Positions 1 through 8,624 of a stretch of 64,000 nucleotides of DNA are shown here, one piece after another; position 1 is the first letter of the stretch; each line of letters starts with the position of its first letter. The stretch comes from an uncultured Sphingomonadaceae bacterium (GTDB lineage: Bacteria > Pseudomonadota > Alphaproteobacteria > Sphingomonadales > Sphingomonadaceae). Location of the stretch: positions 1,116,001 through 1,180,000 of the forward strand of contig CANKZR010000001.1 of the NCBI GenBank assembly GCA_947488625.1, given 5' to 3'. The notes under the pieces were generated by a model. It worked only from the letters and a program-made list of their open reading frames with translations. It did not search any database and had not been told where the DNA came from. A program made the translations under genes and the position numbers.

Positions 1-45
1 CCGCGCAAGTGGCGCGAAGGCTTTTTCAAGTAATGTGGCGGAAAA

Positions 46-120
46 TGGCTCCCCGAGTTGGATTCGAACCAACGACCAAGTGATTAACAGTCACCTACTC
101 TACCGCTGAGCTATCGGGGA
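46..120 (-). tRNA. tRNA-Asn (GTT anticodon)
   Basis: Read on the minus strand, the segment folds as a standard tRNA: acceptor TCCCCGA pairs with TCGGGGA, the D-arm is AGCTCAGCGGTAGAGT, the anticodon loop CTGTTAATC carries GTT (Asn), and the T-loop is GGTTCGAATCC. The 3' CCA is encoded at 46-48. It lies just upstream of the window edge and close to the 3' end of the NAD kinase gene, transcribed in the same direction. Confidence 0.97.
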
Positions 121-202
121 GCAGCCCGTCAGGCAGGAGTGGGCCTATATGGGCCGCGATTCGGATTTGCAAGGCCAGAATTGCTCCAACCGCAGCAAAA
201 CT

Positions 203-994
203 TTACGTCATGAATTGTTCGGCCACGATCCGTTCGTCCAAAGCCTGGTGCGGATCGAACAGCAGGGTCATCTCCATGTCCCGCGCTACCTCGATATGCA
301 CTTCTGCCACATCGCGCACTTCCTTGGAGTCGGCAACAGCTGCGACGGGCCGCTTGGCAGGTTCGTTCACCCGGAACCTCACCTTGCTGCGATCCGGCAA
401 GATGGCTCCGCGCCAGCGGCGCGGGCGGAAGGGGCTGATCGGGGTGAGGGCGAGCATGTGAGAATCGAGGGGCAGGATCGGCCCGTTTGCCGACAGGTTA
501 TAGGCAGTGGAGCCAACCGGGGTGGACAGCAGCACGCCATCGCCTGCCAGTTCGGGTATCCGCACCCGGCCATTCACCGAAATTTCCACCTTGGCGGTTT
601 GCCGCGTTTCGCGCAGCAGGCTGACTTCGTTGATCGCGCAGAAAGTATGCGTTTCGCCCATCTGCGTGGTTACATCCATGCGTAGCGGCAGGACGGACAT
701 CGGTTTCGCCTGCGCCAGCCGCTGGGTCAGGCCGCTGGCGCCGTGATAACGGTTCATCAGGAAGCCGACCGTGCCGAGGTTCAGCCCGAAAACGGGAAGG
801 ACGTTGCCACCGTCCAGCATCTTGTGAAGCGTATCCAGCATGGTGCCATCGCCACCAAGAGCGATAATGGCATCGGCCTCGCCTTCGGGCACGAAGTCGT
901 ATCGTTCGCCCAGTTCCTTTGCAGCCCTCTGCGACCGATCGCCTTGCGAACAGGCCAGTGCCAATTTCTCGAACTTCGGTTGGTCGTCTGCCAC
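203..994 (-). CDS. nadK: NAD kinase
   Basis: This enzyme phosphorylates NAD to NADP in the cytoplasm and so supplies the anabolic reductant pool. The 263-residue protein carries the diagnostic IIALGGDGTML motif near residues 43-53. It also has the NEVSLLRE segment and a glycine-rich DGVLLSTPVGSTAYN region typical of the NAD-binding C-terminal domain. The length is normal for the short bacterial family. The start is GTG, with a G-rich stretch about 12 bases upstream. It is divergent from the EAL gene and followed by tRNA-Asn on the same strand. Confidence 0.95.
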   Translation of the reverse strand: MADDQPKFEKLALACSQGDRSQRAAKELGERYDFVPEGEADAIIALGGDGTMLDTLHKMLDGGNVLPVFGLNLGTVGFLMNRYHGASGLTQRLAQAKPMSVLPLRMDVTTQMGETHTFCAINEVSLLRETRQTAKVEISVNGRVRIPELAGDGVLLSTPVGSTAYNLSANGPILPLDSHMLALTPISPFRPRRWRGAILPDRSKVRFRVNEPAKRPVAAVADSKEVRDVAEVHIEVARDMEMTLLFDPHQALDERIVAEQFMT

Positions 995-1105
995 GAAAAC
1001 ACAGTCCCCCGATGAATTGGACTATCCCTATGAACCGGCGTCCCGATTTGCAACGAACCATTCTAGCTGGCTGACTCGATTGCATTTTGGTTACAGGGCC
1101 ATGCC

Positions 1106-1915
1106 ATGTCCGTTCCCGTACAACTTCACGATCGCCGCCGCAGGGCGGACCGCCGCCGCAGCGAGCCACATCCGATTACCGAAGACCTCTCGGCTGCTTT
1201 GGCGGGCGATGGCGTGCAGATCCTGTTCCAGCCGCAGTTCCGCTCTGGCGATGGCGCGCTGGCAGGAGCAGAGGCGCTTGTGCGCTGGCAGCATCCTGAA
1301 CATGGCCAGCTTGCCGGCGATGCGGTGGTCGCCATAGCGCAATCGGGCGGCATCACCCGGCGCCTTGCCCGCCACATCGCGCGCGCTGCGCTGGTTGCGG
1401 CCGCGCAGTGGCCAGCAAACCTGCGTCTTTCCCTGAATGTCACCGCAATGGATCTGTTCGACCGCACTTTCGGCGAGGATTTGCTGGCGATGCTGGCCGA
1501 TACGGGCTTCCCGGCAGAGCGCCTGACGCTCGAAATTACCGAACAAGCACTGGTCGCCGATCTGGATCGTTCAGCCCGGCGCCTGAACCGTCTGGCCGAC
1601 AAGGGAATTCGCATCGCGCTGGATGATTTCGGTGCAGGCTTCTGCAACTTTCGCTATCTCAAGGTGCTGCCGCTGCATTCTCTGAAACTGGACCGCTCCA
1701 TGATCGAGGGTATTACGAGTTGCGAACGTGACCTCGCTGTGCTGCGCGGGATCGTGGCGATGGCAAGAGCACTGGACATTGCAGTGATCGCGGAGGGCAT
1801 CGAGACCGAAGCCCACCGTGAAGCGATCCAGCGCGAAGGCTGCGAGGTGTGGCAGGGCTATCTTGGCGGAAGACCGGTGCCTGTCGCCCAATTCGACGCG
1901 CAAGCTGGCAATTAG
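1106..1915 (+). CDS. Stand-alone EAL domain protein (putative cyclic-di-GMP phosphodiesterase)
   Basis: The 269-residue protein is almost entirely one EAL domain with no sensor, GGDEF or membrane segment. Visible motifs are AEALVRW (about residues 55-61, the EAL signature), LSLNVTA, LEITE, IALDDFGAGF (about 171-180) and AVIAEGIETE (about 227-236). All metal-binding acidic positions appear to be kept, so hydrolysis of cyclic di-GMP to pGpG is plausible (inference). The basic, Arg-rich first 25 residues are unusual. Its TAG stop overlaps the mfd TAA stop on the other strand (1912-1915), a convergent arrangement. Confidence 0.88.
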   Translation: MSVPVQLHDRRRRADRRRSEPHPITEDLSAALAGDGVQILFQPQFRSGDGALAGAEALVRWQHPEHGQLAGDAVVAIAQSGGITRRLARHIARAALVAAAQWPANLRLSLNVTAMDLFDRTFGEDLLAMLADTGFPAERLTLEITEQALVADLDRSARRLNRLADKGIRIALDDFGAGFCNFRYLKVLPLHSLKLDRSMIEGITSCERDLAVLRGIVAMARALDIAVIAEGIETEAHREAIQREGCEVWQGYLGGRPVPVAQFDAQAGN

Positions 1916-4900
1916 GCCTTCTTCTTCTCGGTTTTCCTGACGATACCGCTGAGACCACGCGTCAACTGGAAGAGGCCGTTCAGGCGGCTTTGCGGATCGC
2001 CCCAGGCACGGTTGATGACCAGTTTCATATCCGGGCGCAGCTTTGCGGTTCCTTTCAGCCTGTCGACATAGGCGATCAGGCCTGCAGGATCGGGGAAATT
2101 GTCCTGATGGAACGTCACCAGTGTGCCGCGCGCGCCGACTTCGATCTTGGCGATGCAGGCGTCGATGGCCTGGGCCTTGATCTCGATCAGGCGAATCAGG
2201 TTCTTGGTGGGCTGGGGCAATTCGCCGAAGCGGTCGATCATCTCGGCGGCAAGGCTCTCGATCTCTCCCTTGCCCTCGGCCTGGTTAAGGCGACGGTAGA
2301 GTGCCATGCGTACGGCCAGATCGGGGACGTAGTCCTCGGGTATCATGATCGGCGCATCGACCGTGATCTGAGGCGAAAGGCCCGTACGATCAGCTTCCAG
2401 TCCCACATCGCCAGCCTTCGCGGCCATGATCGCGTCTTCCAGCATGGACTGGTAGAGTTCAAAACCGACCTCGCGGATATGGCCCGATTGTTCGTCGCCC
2501 AGCAGGTTTCCGGCGCCGCGGATATCCAGATCGTGGCTGGCAAGCTGGAAACCAGCGCCAAGACTGTCGAGATCGCCCAGCACCTTCAGGCGTTTCTGCG
2601 CCACTTCGGATAGTGCCATGTCCTTCTCTGTCGTCAGGTAGGCATAGGCACGGATCTTGGCTCGTCCCACACGCCCGCGAAGCTGGTAAAGCTGGGCCAG
2701 GCCGAAGCGGTCGGCGCGGTGAATGATGATGGTGTTCGCGCTCGGCAGGTCCAGCCCGCTTTCCACGATGGTTGTGGAGAGCAGCACCTCGTACTTGCCC
2801 TCGTAGAAGGCGCTCATGCGCTCCTCGATATCGCCTGCGCTCATCTGACCGTGCGCGGCGATGACCTTTACTTCCGGTACGGTTTCGCGGAGCCAGTCTT
2901 CCAGCGGAGCCATGTCAGAGATACGCGGCACGACGATGAAGCTCTGACCGCCGCGATGGTGTTCGCGCAGCAGCGCCTCGCGCACGACCATGTCATCCCA
3001 TTCCATCACATAAGTGCGCACGGCAAGGCGATCGACCGGCGGGGTCTTGATCGTGGAAAGTTCTCGCAGCCCCGTCATCGCCATTTGCAGGGTGCGCGGG
3101 ATAGGCGTCGCGGTAAGGGTGAGGACGTGAACGTCGGCGCGAAGCTGCTTCAGTTTCTCCTTGTGGGTCACGCCGAACCGCTGTTCCTCGTCGACGATTA
3201 CCAGGCCCAGGTCCTTGAACTTCGTGTTCTTCGAAAGGATCGCATGGGTGCCGATCACGATATCGATATCGCCGGATGCCAGTCCCTCGCGCGTGTTTTT
3301 CAGCTCCTTTGCGGAGACGAGGCGCGACAGGCGTCCGATCTTGAGCGGAAAACCGTTGAAGCGGTCGCAGAAATTCTGGAAGTGCTGGCGCGCGAGCAGG
3401 GTTGTGGGCGCAACCATCGCCACCTGCTGCCCGTTCATGGCAGCAATGAAGGCTGCACGCAGGGCAACCTCGGTCTTGCCGAAACCCACGTCGCCGCAGA
3501 CGAGGCGATCCATCGGCCTGCCGCTTTCCAGATCGCGAAGCACATCGGCGATGGCTTGCTCCTGATCCTCGGTTTCCTCGTACTGGAAACGGTCGAGGAA
3601 CTGGTTGTAGCTGGCCTCTTCCGCCTCAAGTACCGGCGCCTTGCGTAATGCACGGCGGGCGGCGACTTCCATCAATTCGCCGGCGATGGCCTGGATCCGT
3701 TCCTTCAGGCGGGAGCGCCGCTTTTGCCACGCCTCGCCGCCCAGACGATCCAGCGCCGCACCATCTTCCGAAGAACCGTAGCGCGACAGCACATCGAGGT
3801 TCTCGACGGGGATGTAGAGCTTGTCGCCGCCGGCATATTCCAGGATCACGCAGTCGTGCTGGCTCTTGCCCACGGCAATGGGCTCCAGCCCCAGGTACCT
3901 GCCGATACCGTGATCCACGTGCACTACCAGGTCGCCGCGCGACAGTGCCTGGAGTTCGGCCAGGAATGCGTCGGCATCCTTCTTTCTCTTGCGGCGGCGG
4001 ACGAGACGATCACCCAGCAGGTCCTGCTCGGTAATGACTTCCAGCTGCTCGTTCCCAAAGCCGGTATCCAGCGGCAGGATGGTAGCGGTGGTTCGTCCCT
4101 TGGCGGCTGAACCCAGCGCTTCCTGCCAGGTCTCTGCCAGGCTGACGGGGGTGCCTGCTTCATCGATGATAGAAGTGATGCGGCTGCGCGAGCCTTGCGA
4201 ATAAGCCGCCAGGATCGGACGTTTGCCAGCTTTTGCCACATCCTTTAAATGTGCGGCCGCCGCTTCGTAGACGTTTTTTCCGGCGGAGCGTTCGGGTGTA
4301 AAGTCGCGCGCGGAACGGAACCCGAAGTCGACGACCTTGTCGCTCTCTGGCTCAGCAAAAATGGAAGTGCGGTGGATCGGCCAATCCGCCATTGCAGTTC
4401 CGAACTCGTTTTGCTCCAGATAGAGAGCCTCAGGCGGAAGAGGGCGGTAGCTGCCTTTGGCCTGCCCGGAAATATCGCCGCGCTGGCGGTGATAGTCAGC
4501 GATGTCCTTCAGGCGCTCCTCTGCCGCGGGCAGGGCTCCGGCGTCGATGACCAGTGAATCGTCAGCGGAGAGGTGGTCGAACAACGTGGCAAGGCGTTCC
4601 TCGAACAGGGGCAACCAGTGTTCCATGCCCGCCAGCCGCCGCCCGTCGCTCACCGCCTCGTACAGCGGGTCCTGCGTGGCGTCGGCCTCGAACATTTCAC
4701 GATAGCGGCTGCGGAAGCGCTTGATGGAATCCTCGTCCAGCAGGGCTTCGCTGGCGGGTAGCAGCAAGTGGCTGTCAATCGTGGCGGTGGTGCGCTGCGT
4801 GCCGGGATCGAACAGGCGCAGGCTTTCCAGTTCATCACCGAAGAAATCCAGCCGCAAGCCAGCTTCCAGACCGCTGGGGTAGATATCCACTATGGATCCA

Positions 4901-5394
4901 CGCATGGCGAACTCGCCGGTATCCACCACGGTATCCACGCGGCTGTACCCTTGACGACGCAGAAGCGCGGCAAGGCTCTCGTGCCCAATCTCGGTGCCCA
5001 CCTTGAACTCGCGCACGGCCTCGCGGATGCGGAAGGGCGTAAGAACGCGTTGAAGCAGCGCATTGATCGTGGTGACGACAAGCTGGTTGCCCTTGCCACC
5101 CGATTGCAGCGCATGCAGCGCCGCCAGCCGCCGTGCGCTGACGGACAGGGCAGGGCTGGCGCGATCGTACGGCAGGCAGTCCCATGCCGGAAATTCGATA
5201 ACCTGCAGTTCCGGCGCGAAGAATTGCGCGGCATCGGTAACGGCGCGCATCGCGGCGTCGTCAGGCGCGATGAAAACGGCGCGCTTTTTCGCCGCCCGAG
5301 CAAGATCGGCCATCACCAGCGGCTGCGCACCGCGAACAACCGAGGCGAGTGTGAACGGCGACTTGGCTGTCAGAATGCGTTGCAGGTCGGGCAT
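1912..5394 (-). CDS. mfd: Transcription-repair coupling factor Mfd
   Basis: Mfd removes RNA polymerase stalled at DNA lesions and recruits UvrA. The 1160-residue protein shows the UvrB-like N-terminal region, the RNA-polymerase-interacting CarD-like domain (GDLVVHVDHGIGRY near residue 490), and Walker A GDVGFGKTE near 634. It also has the DEEQ box (VIVDEEQRFGV near 733), helicase motifs such as TLTATPIPRT and QLRGRVGRA, and a C-terminal TRCF domain. The start is taken at MPDLQRILTAKS; the frame is open 135 bases further upstream but lacks family similarity there. It is preceded by a likely terminator (5452-5472) and so probably has its own promoter. Confidence 0.97.
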   Translation of the reverse strand: MPDLQRILTAKSPFTLASVVRGAQPLVMADLARAAKKRAVFIAPDDAAMRAVTDAAQFFAPELQVIEFPAWDCLPYDRASPALSVSARRLAALHALQSGGKGNQLVVTTINALLQRVLTPFRIREAVREFKVGTEIGHESLAALLRRQGYSRVDTVVDTGEFAMRGSIVDIYPSGLEAGLRLDFFGDELESLRLFDPGTQRTTATIDSHLLLPASEALLDEDSIKRFRSRYREMFEADATQDPLYEAVSDGRRLAGMEHWLPLFEERLATLFDHLSADDSLVIDAGALPAAEERLKDIADYHRQRGDISGQAKGSYRPLPPEALYLEQNEFGTAMADWPIHRTSIFAEPESDKVVDFGFRSARDFTPERSAGKNVYEAAAAHLKDVAKAGKRPILAAYSQGSRSRITSIIDEAGTPVSLAETWQEALGSAAKGRTTATILPLDTGFGNEQLEVITEQDLLGDRLVRRRKRKKDADAFLAELQALSRGDLVVHVDHGIGRYLGLEPIAVGKSQHDCVILEYAGGDKLYIPVENLDVLSRYGSSEDGAALDRLGGEAWQKRRSRLKERIQAIAGELMEVAARRALRKAPVLEAEEASYNQFLDRFQYEETEDQEQAIADVLRDLESGRPMDRLVCGDVGFGKTEVALRAAFIAAMNGQQVAMVAPTTLLARQHFQNFCDRFNGFPLKIGRLSRLVSAKELKNTREGLASGDIDIVIGTHAILSKNTKFKDLGLVIVDEEQRFGVTHKEKLKQLRADVHVLTLTATPIPRTLQMAMTGLRELSTIKTPPVDRLAVRTYVMEWDDMVVREALLREHHRGGQSFIVVPRISDMAPLEDWLRETVPEVKVIAAHGQMSAGDIEERMSAFYEGKYEVLLSTTIVESGLDLPSANTIIIHRADRFGLAQLYQLRGRVGRAKIRAYAYLTTEKDMALSEVAQKRLKVLGDLDSLGAGFQLASHDLDIRGAGNLLGDEQSGHIREVGFELYQSMLEDAIMAAKAGDVGLEADRTGLSPQITVDAPIMIPEDYVPDLAVRMALYRRLNQAEGKGEIESLAAEMIDRFGELPQPTKNLIRLIEIKAQAIDACIAKIEVGARGTLVTFHQDNFPDPAGLIAYVDRLKGTAKLRPDMKLVINRAWGDPQSRLNGLFQLTRGLSGIVRKTEKKKA

Positions 5395-5451
5395 TGGTAT
5401 TCTTAAACTCTCACACGGTTTGGTGTTCCGGGCTGTGCGTTCCGGACACGG

Positions 5452-5472
5452 AAAAACCCCCGCGCCGAGGGC
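5452..5472 (-). terminator. Probable Rho-independent terminator of sdhE
   Basis: On the minus strand a GC-rich hairpin (CCCTCG / CGGGGG with a short loop and one G-U pair) is followed directly by TTTTT. It lies about 90 bases after the sdhE stop and about 60 bases before the mfd start. Confidence 0.55.
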
Positions 5473-5559
5473 GAAGGGATTGCTGTGTCGTGCCCTAGCG
5501 GCAACTGCGCGCTGGCGCCAGCAGGGCACATGGTCCGTGTTTTCAGCCAGGGAAGCGGG

Positions 5560-5838
5560 TCAGCGCGGAATGTCTACGTAATCCAGCTTGCGCATCGTTT
5601 CCATCTGCGTGCCCGCAAACTTCTCCGGAACGGGCATCGTTCCCAGCGCCCACGCCATAACGTCGACGTCATCCTCTTCCAGCAAAGCCTCGAACCAGCC
5701 AAGTCCCGCCTCGTCCCATTCCGCGTGATAGCGATCGAAGAAGCCGCCGAACATGTAGTCCGCCTCTCGCGTGCCACGGTGCCAGGCGCGGAAGCGGGCG
5801 CGGGCGGTGCGGGTGGCGAAACTGTCTGCGTCGGTCAT
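5560..5838 (-). CDS. sdhE: Succinate dehydrogenase assembly factor SdhE (flavinylation factor)
   Basis: Small cytoplasmic protein that promotes covalent FAD attachment to SdhA. The 92-residue product carries the family signature RGTREAD (residues 21-27, the RGxxE motif), then ADYMFGGFF and the acidic LLEEDDVDVMAWALG helix. Length and motif order fit the family. The ATG sits three bases after the T-run of a strong terminator hairpin, so no normal ribosome binding site is free. The only SD-like bases (GAGAGG) lie in the hairpin stem. No later start would keep the conserved region. Confidence 0.9.
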   Translation of the reverse strand: MTDADSFATRTARARFRAWHRGTREADYMFGGFFDRYHAEWDEAGLGWFEALLEEDDVDVMAWALGTMPVPEKFAGTQMETMRKLDYVDIPR

Positions 5839-5841
5839 GTA

Positions 5842-5874
5842 AAAACGGGGCCTCTCGAAGGAGAGGCCCCGTTT
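5842..5874 (-). terminator. Strong Rho-independent terminator between the secreted-protein gene and sdhE
   Basis: A perfect inverted repeat with core GGGGCCTCTC / GAGAGGCCCC and a 4-base loop, flanked by A and T runs so it could work both ways. On the minus strand GTTTTTA follows. It ends the 5894-6319 transcript and directly abuts the sdhE start codon. Confidence 0.85.
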
Positions 5875-5893
5875 AATGACTATGGTGCGTCGA

Positions 5894-6319
5894 TCAAGGG
5901 TGCGTGTGGGTGTATAGAGTCGTCTGGCTCTCCACCAACGTATCCCACTCCTCGCCCAGGGCCTCCAGTTGTTGCTCGCCCCCCAACATCTGAGCCATCG
6001 CGGCGAACATTGCTTCGCGAGTGGGGTTTGCGTGGCTGTCGAAACTGGCGAGGCCCTCGGGCATTTCCGAGACCACGATAAGGTCGTAATCCGGGTTCAT
6101 CATGACCCAATGCACGACATCGGGCGTCATGCCTGCGGCTTCCTGCGCGGGCGTTACATATTCGTCGCGGATCTCCAGCCAGCGTTCATCGGCCCCATCA
6201 GCCAGCTTCAGCATAGTTACGGAATACGTTGTGCGGGCCTCTTCTGCCTCCTGTGCCAATGCCGGAGTAGCGGCGAGCGAAACAGCGGTAGCAGTAGCGA
6301 GTAAATGTATAAATTTCAT
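5894..6319 (-). CDS. Small secreted protein of unknown function
   Basis: The 141-residue protein begins with a clear Sec signal peptide (MKFIHLLATATAVSLAATPALAQ, cleavage likely after ALA). The mature part is acidic, with segments such as VTMLKLADGADERWLEIRDE and DYDLIVVSEMPEG. The pattern of short strands and helices resembles the dimeric alpha-beta barrel (ABM-like) fold seen in small monooxygenase-like proteins. That is a weak inference with no catalytic residue identified. The gene is divergent from recG across a short AT-rich spacer and ends at a strong terminator. Confidence 0.75.
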   Translation of the reverse strand: MKFIHLLATATAVSLAATPALAQEAEEARTTYSVTMLKLADGADERWLEIRDEYVTPAQEAAGMTPDVVHWVMMNPDYDLIVVSEMPEGLASFDSHANPTREAMFAAMAQMLGGEQQLEALGEEWDTLVESQTTLYTHTHP

Positions 6320-6491
6320 AGATTTGGTCCCCCCAATATTTCCGAGTTACTGGAAACATAGTGTAAGTGAAGCGACCCGATCGAAGTAGTAACATAAGAA
6401 ATTCTATTTTGCTATTATGTTCGGTATCGATTGCGCAAAGCTGGAGGCTAACGCTTCGCAAGGCGCGATTGTGGCGCTATGCGATCAGGCG

Positions 6492-8561
6492 ATGCGCCCC
6501 GATGTTCTCAATCCCCTGTTCGCCGAGACGGAAACCCTCGAGGGTATCGGCCCCAAGCTGAAAAAGCCGCTGGAAAAGCTGGGTCTGACCCGAGTGCGCG
6601 ACGTGCTGTATCACGTGCCGGAGCGTTTCGTGGTGCGCCGCGCGGTTGCCGATCTGGACGATGCGCAGGTGGGCGAGCAGGTCGTCATCGCGTTGAACGT
6701 GACGGAGCATCGCGCCAGTCGCTCCCCGCGCGGGCCGTACCGGGTGATGGCCAGTGACGCGAAGGGCAATATCTGCGCGCTGACCTTCTTCGGGCGTGCA
6801 AGCTATACTGCGAAAAAGCAGTTGCCTGTGGGCGAAAAGCGCTGGGTAGCGGGGCGGCTGGACCAGTATGACCAGATGCTGCAGATCGTGCATCCCGATC
6901 ATGTTGCCGAGAAGAGCGATGGCGCGATGGGCAAGATGGTAGAGCCGATCTATCGTCTGTCCGAAGGGCTAACGCAGCCTCGCGTGGCAAGTCTCGTGGC
7001 GCAATCGCTGGACCGCGCGCCCGAACTGCCCGAATGGATCGAACCCTCCACCTTCACGCGTGAAGGCTGGCCCGGTTGGCGCGAGGCGATAGCGCTTGCG
7101 CACAAGGGGGAGAACGCGAAGGCGCGCGACAGGCTGGCCTATGACGAACTGTTCGCCAATGCCCTGGCGCTGATGCTGGTGCGGCAATCCAACCGGCAGC
7201 GCAAGGGGCAGCCGTTGCAGGGCGACGGGCATCTGCGTGACAAGCTGCAACTGCCGTTCCCGCTCACCGGTGCGCAGACGCGCTCCATTGCGGAGATCGC
7301 AGGCGACATGGCGCAAGACTCCCCCATGCTACGCCTGCTGCAGGGTGACGTGGGCGCGGGCAAGACGGTGGTGGCACTGGAAGCGATGCTGGTGGCGGTG
7401 GAGGCGGGCGCGCAAGCGGCCCTGCTGGCGCCGACTGAACTGCTTGCCCGCCAGCATTTCGAGACCTTGCGCGACATGGCACGACCCACCGGCGTGGAAA
7501 TCGCGCTGCTGACCGGCCGCGACAAGGGCAGGGCGCGAGAGAGCATCCTGATGGGCCTGCTCGATGGCAGCATAGACATCGTGGTGGGCACCCATGCGAT
7601 TTTCCAGCAAAGCGTCGGGTACAAGAACCTCGGCCTCGTGGTGATTGACGAGCAGCACCGGTTCGGCGTCTCGCAGCGGCTGATGCTGTCGCAAAAGGGC
7701 CGCGTCACGCCGCACACGCTGGCGATGACGGCCACGCCGATCCCGCGCACGCTGGTGCTGGCCAATCATGGCGAGATGGAGGTCAGTCGTCTGGATGAAC
7801 TGCCTCCCGGCAGACAGGCTATCGACACCCGCGTTCTGCCACTGGACAGATTGGCAGACATCGCAGCCGCCGTGGGTCGCCACGTCGAAAGCGGGCAGCA
7901 GGCTTACTGGGTCTGTCCCATGGTGCGCGGGACCGAAAGCGAGACCGACGATCTCGCCGCCGCCGAAGCGCGCTATGCGAGCCTGAAGGACATGTTTGGC
8001 GACGACGTGGTACTGGTCCACGGGCAGCTTGCGCCCGAGATGAAGGATGCCGCCATGGCGCGCTTCTCTGCCGCGGAAGCCAAGGTACTTGTTGCTACCA
8101 CAGTGATCGAGGTGGGGGTGGACGTGCCCAATGCCACGCTGATGGTGATCGAACAGGCCGAACGCTTCGGCCTTGCCCAGTTGCACCAGTTGCGTGGCCG
8201 CGTGGGGCGGGGCAGTGAGAAATCGACCTGTCTCCTGCTGCGCTCGAACGAATTGAGTGAAACGGGCAAGAAACGCCTCGAACTGATGAAAAGCTCGCAG
8301 GATGGCTTCCTGCTGGCGGAGGAAGATCTGAAGCTGCGCGGCGGCGGCGAACTGCTTGGCACAAAGCAAAGCGGTGAGGAGGGCTTCTCCATCGCCAGCC
8401 TGGAACAGGTTGCGCGCCTTATCGATACCGCCAATGCCGATGCCAAGATGCTCGTGGAAAGCCAGGGTGGTCTTTCCAACCCCGAACGTGGAGAGGCAGC
8501 GCGCATGGTGCTCTATCTGCTGGAACGCGATTGGGGCGTGCAGACCTTGCGCGGTGGCTAG
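6492..8561 (+). CDS. recG: ATP-dependent DNA helicase RecG
   Basis: RecG remodels stalled replication forks and branch-migrates Holliday junctions. The protein shows an N-terminal TLEGIGPKLKKPLEKLG helix-hairpin-helix start, an OB-fold wedge domain, and Walker A GDVGAGKTVV near residue 285. It also has the DEQH box (VVIDEQHRFGV near 385), TATPIPRTL and QLRGRVGRG, and the C-terminal region of the family. The start MRPDVLNPLFAE (689 residues) matches the usual family start. A 25-codon upstream extension to 6417 is open but judged unlikely. Confidence 0.95.
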   Translation: MRPDVLNPLFAETETLEGIGPKLKKPLEKLGLTRVRDVLYHVPERFVVRRAVADLDDAQVGEQVVIALNVTEHRASRSPRGPYRVMASDAKGNICALTFFGRASYTAKKQLPVGEKRWVAGRLDQYDQMLQIVHPDHVAEKSDGAMGKMVEPIYRLSEGLTQPRVASLVAQSLDRAPELPEWIEPSTFTREGWPGWREAIALAHKGENAKARDRLAYDELFANALALMLVRQSNRQRKGQPLQGDGHLRDKLQLPFPLTGAQTRSIAEIAGDMAQDSPMLRLLQGDVGAGKTVVALEAMLVAVEAGAQAALLAPTELLARQHFETLRDMARPTGVEIALLTGRDKGRARESILMGLLDGSIDIVVGTHAIFQQSVGYKNLGLVVIDEQHRFGVSQRLMLSQKGRVTPHTLAMTATPIPRTLVLANHGEMEVSRLDELPPGRQAIDTRVLPLDRLADIAAAVGRHVESGQQAYWVCPMVRGTESETDDLAAAEARYASLKDMFGDDVVLVHGQLAPEMKDAAMARFSAAEAKVLVATTVIEVGVDVPNATLMVIEQAERFGLAQLHQLRGRVGRGSEKSTCLLLRSNELSETGKKRLELMKSSQDGFLLAEEDLKLRGGGELLGTKQSGEEGFSIASLEQVARLIDTANADAKMLVESQGGLSNPERGEAARMVLYLLERDWGVQTLRGG

Positions 8562-8624
8562 ACATCCAGCCAATACTGCCTAGTCTCGCGCGCAACGAAT
8601 TCTTCGCAGGAGTCTCCCCCGCAT

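Noticed and set aside
5493-5530. Inverted repeat GTGCCCT/AGGGCAC between sdhE and mfd as a second terminator
   Set aside because: It has a long loop and no T-run on either strand; the hairpin at 5452-5472 is the better candidate.
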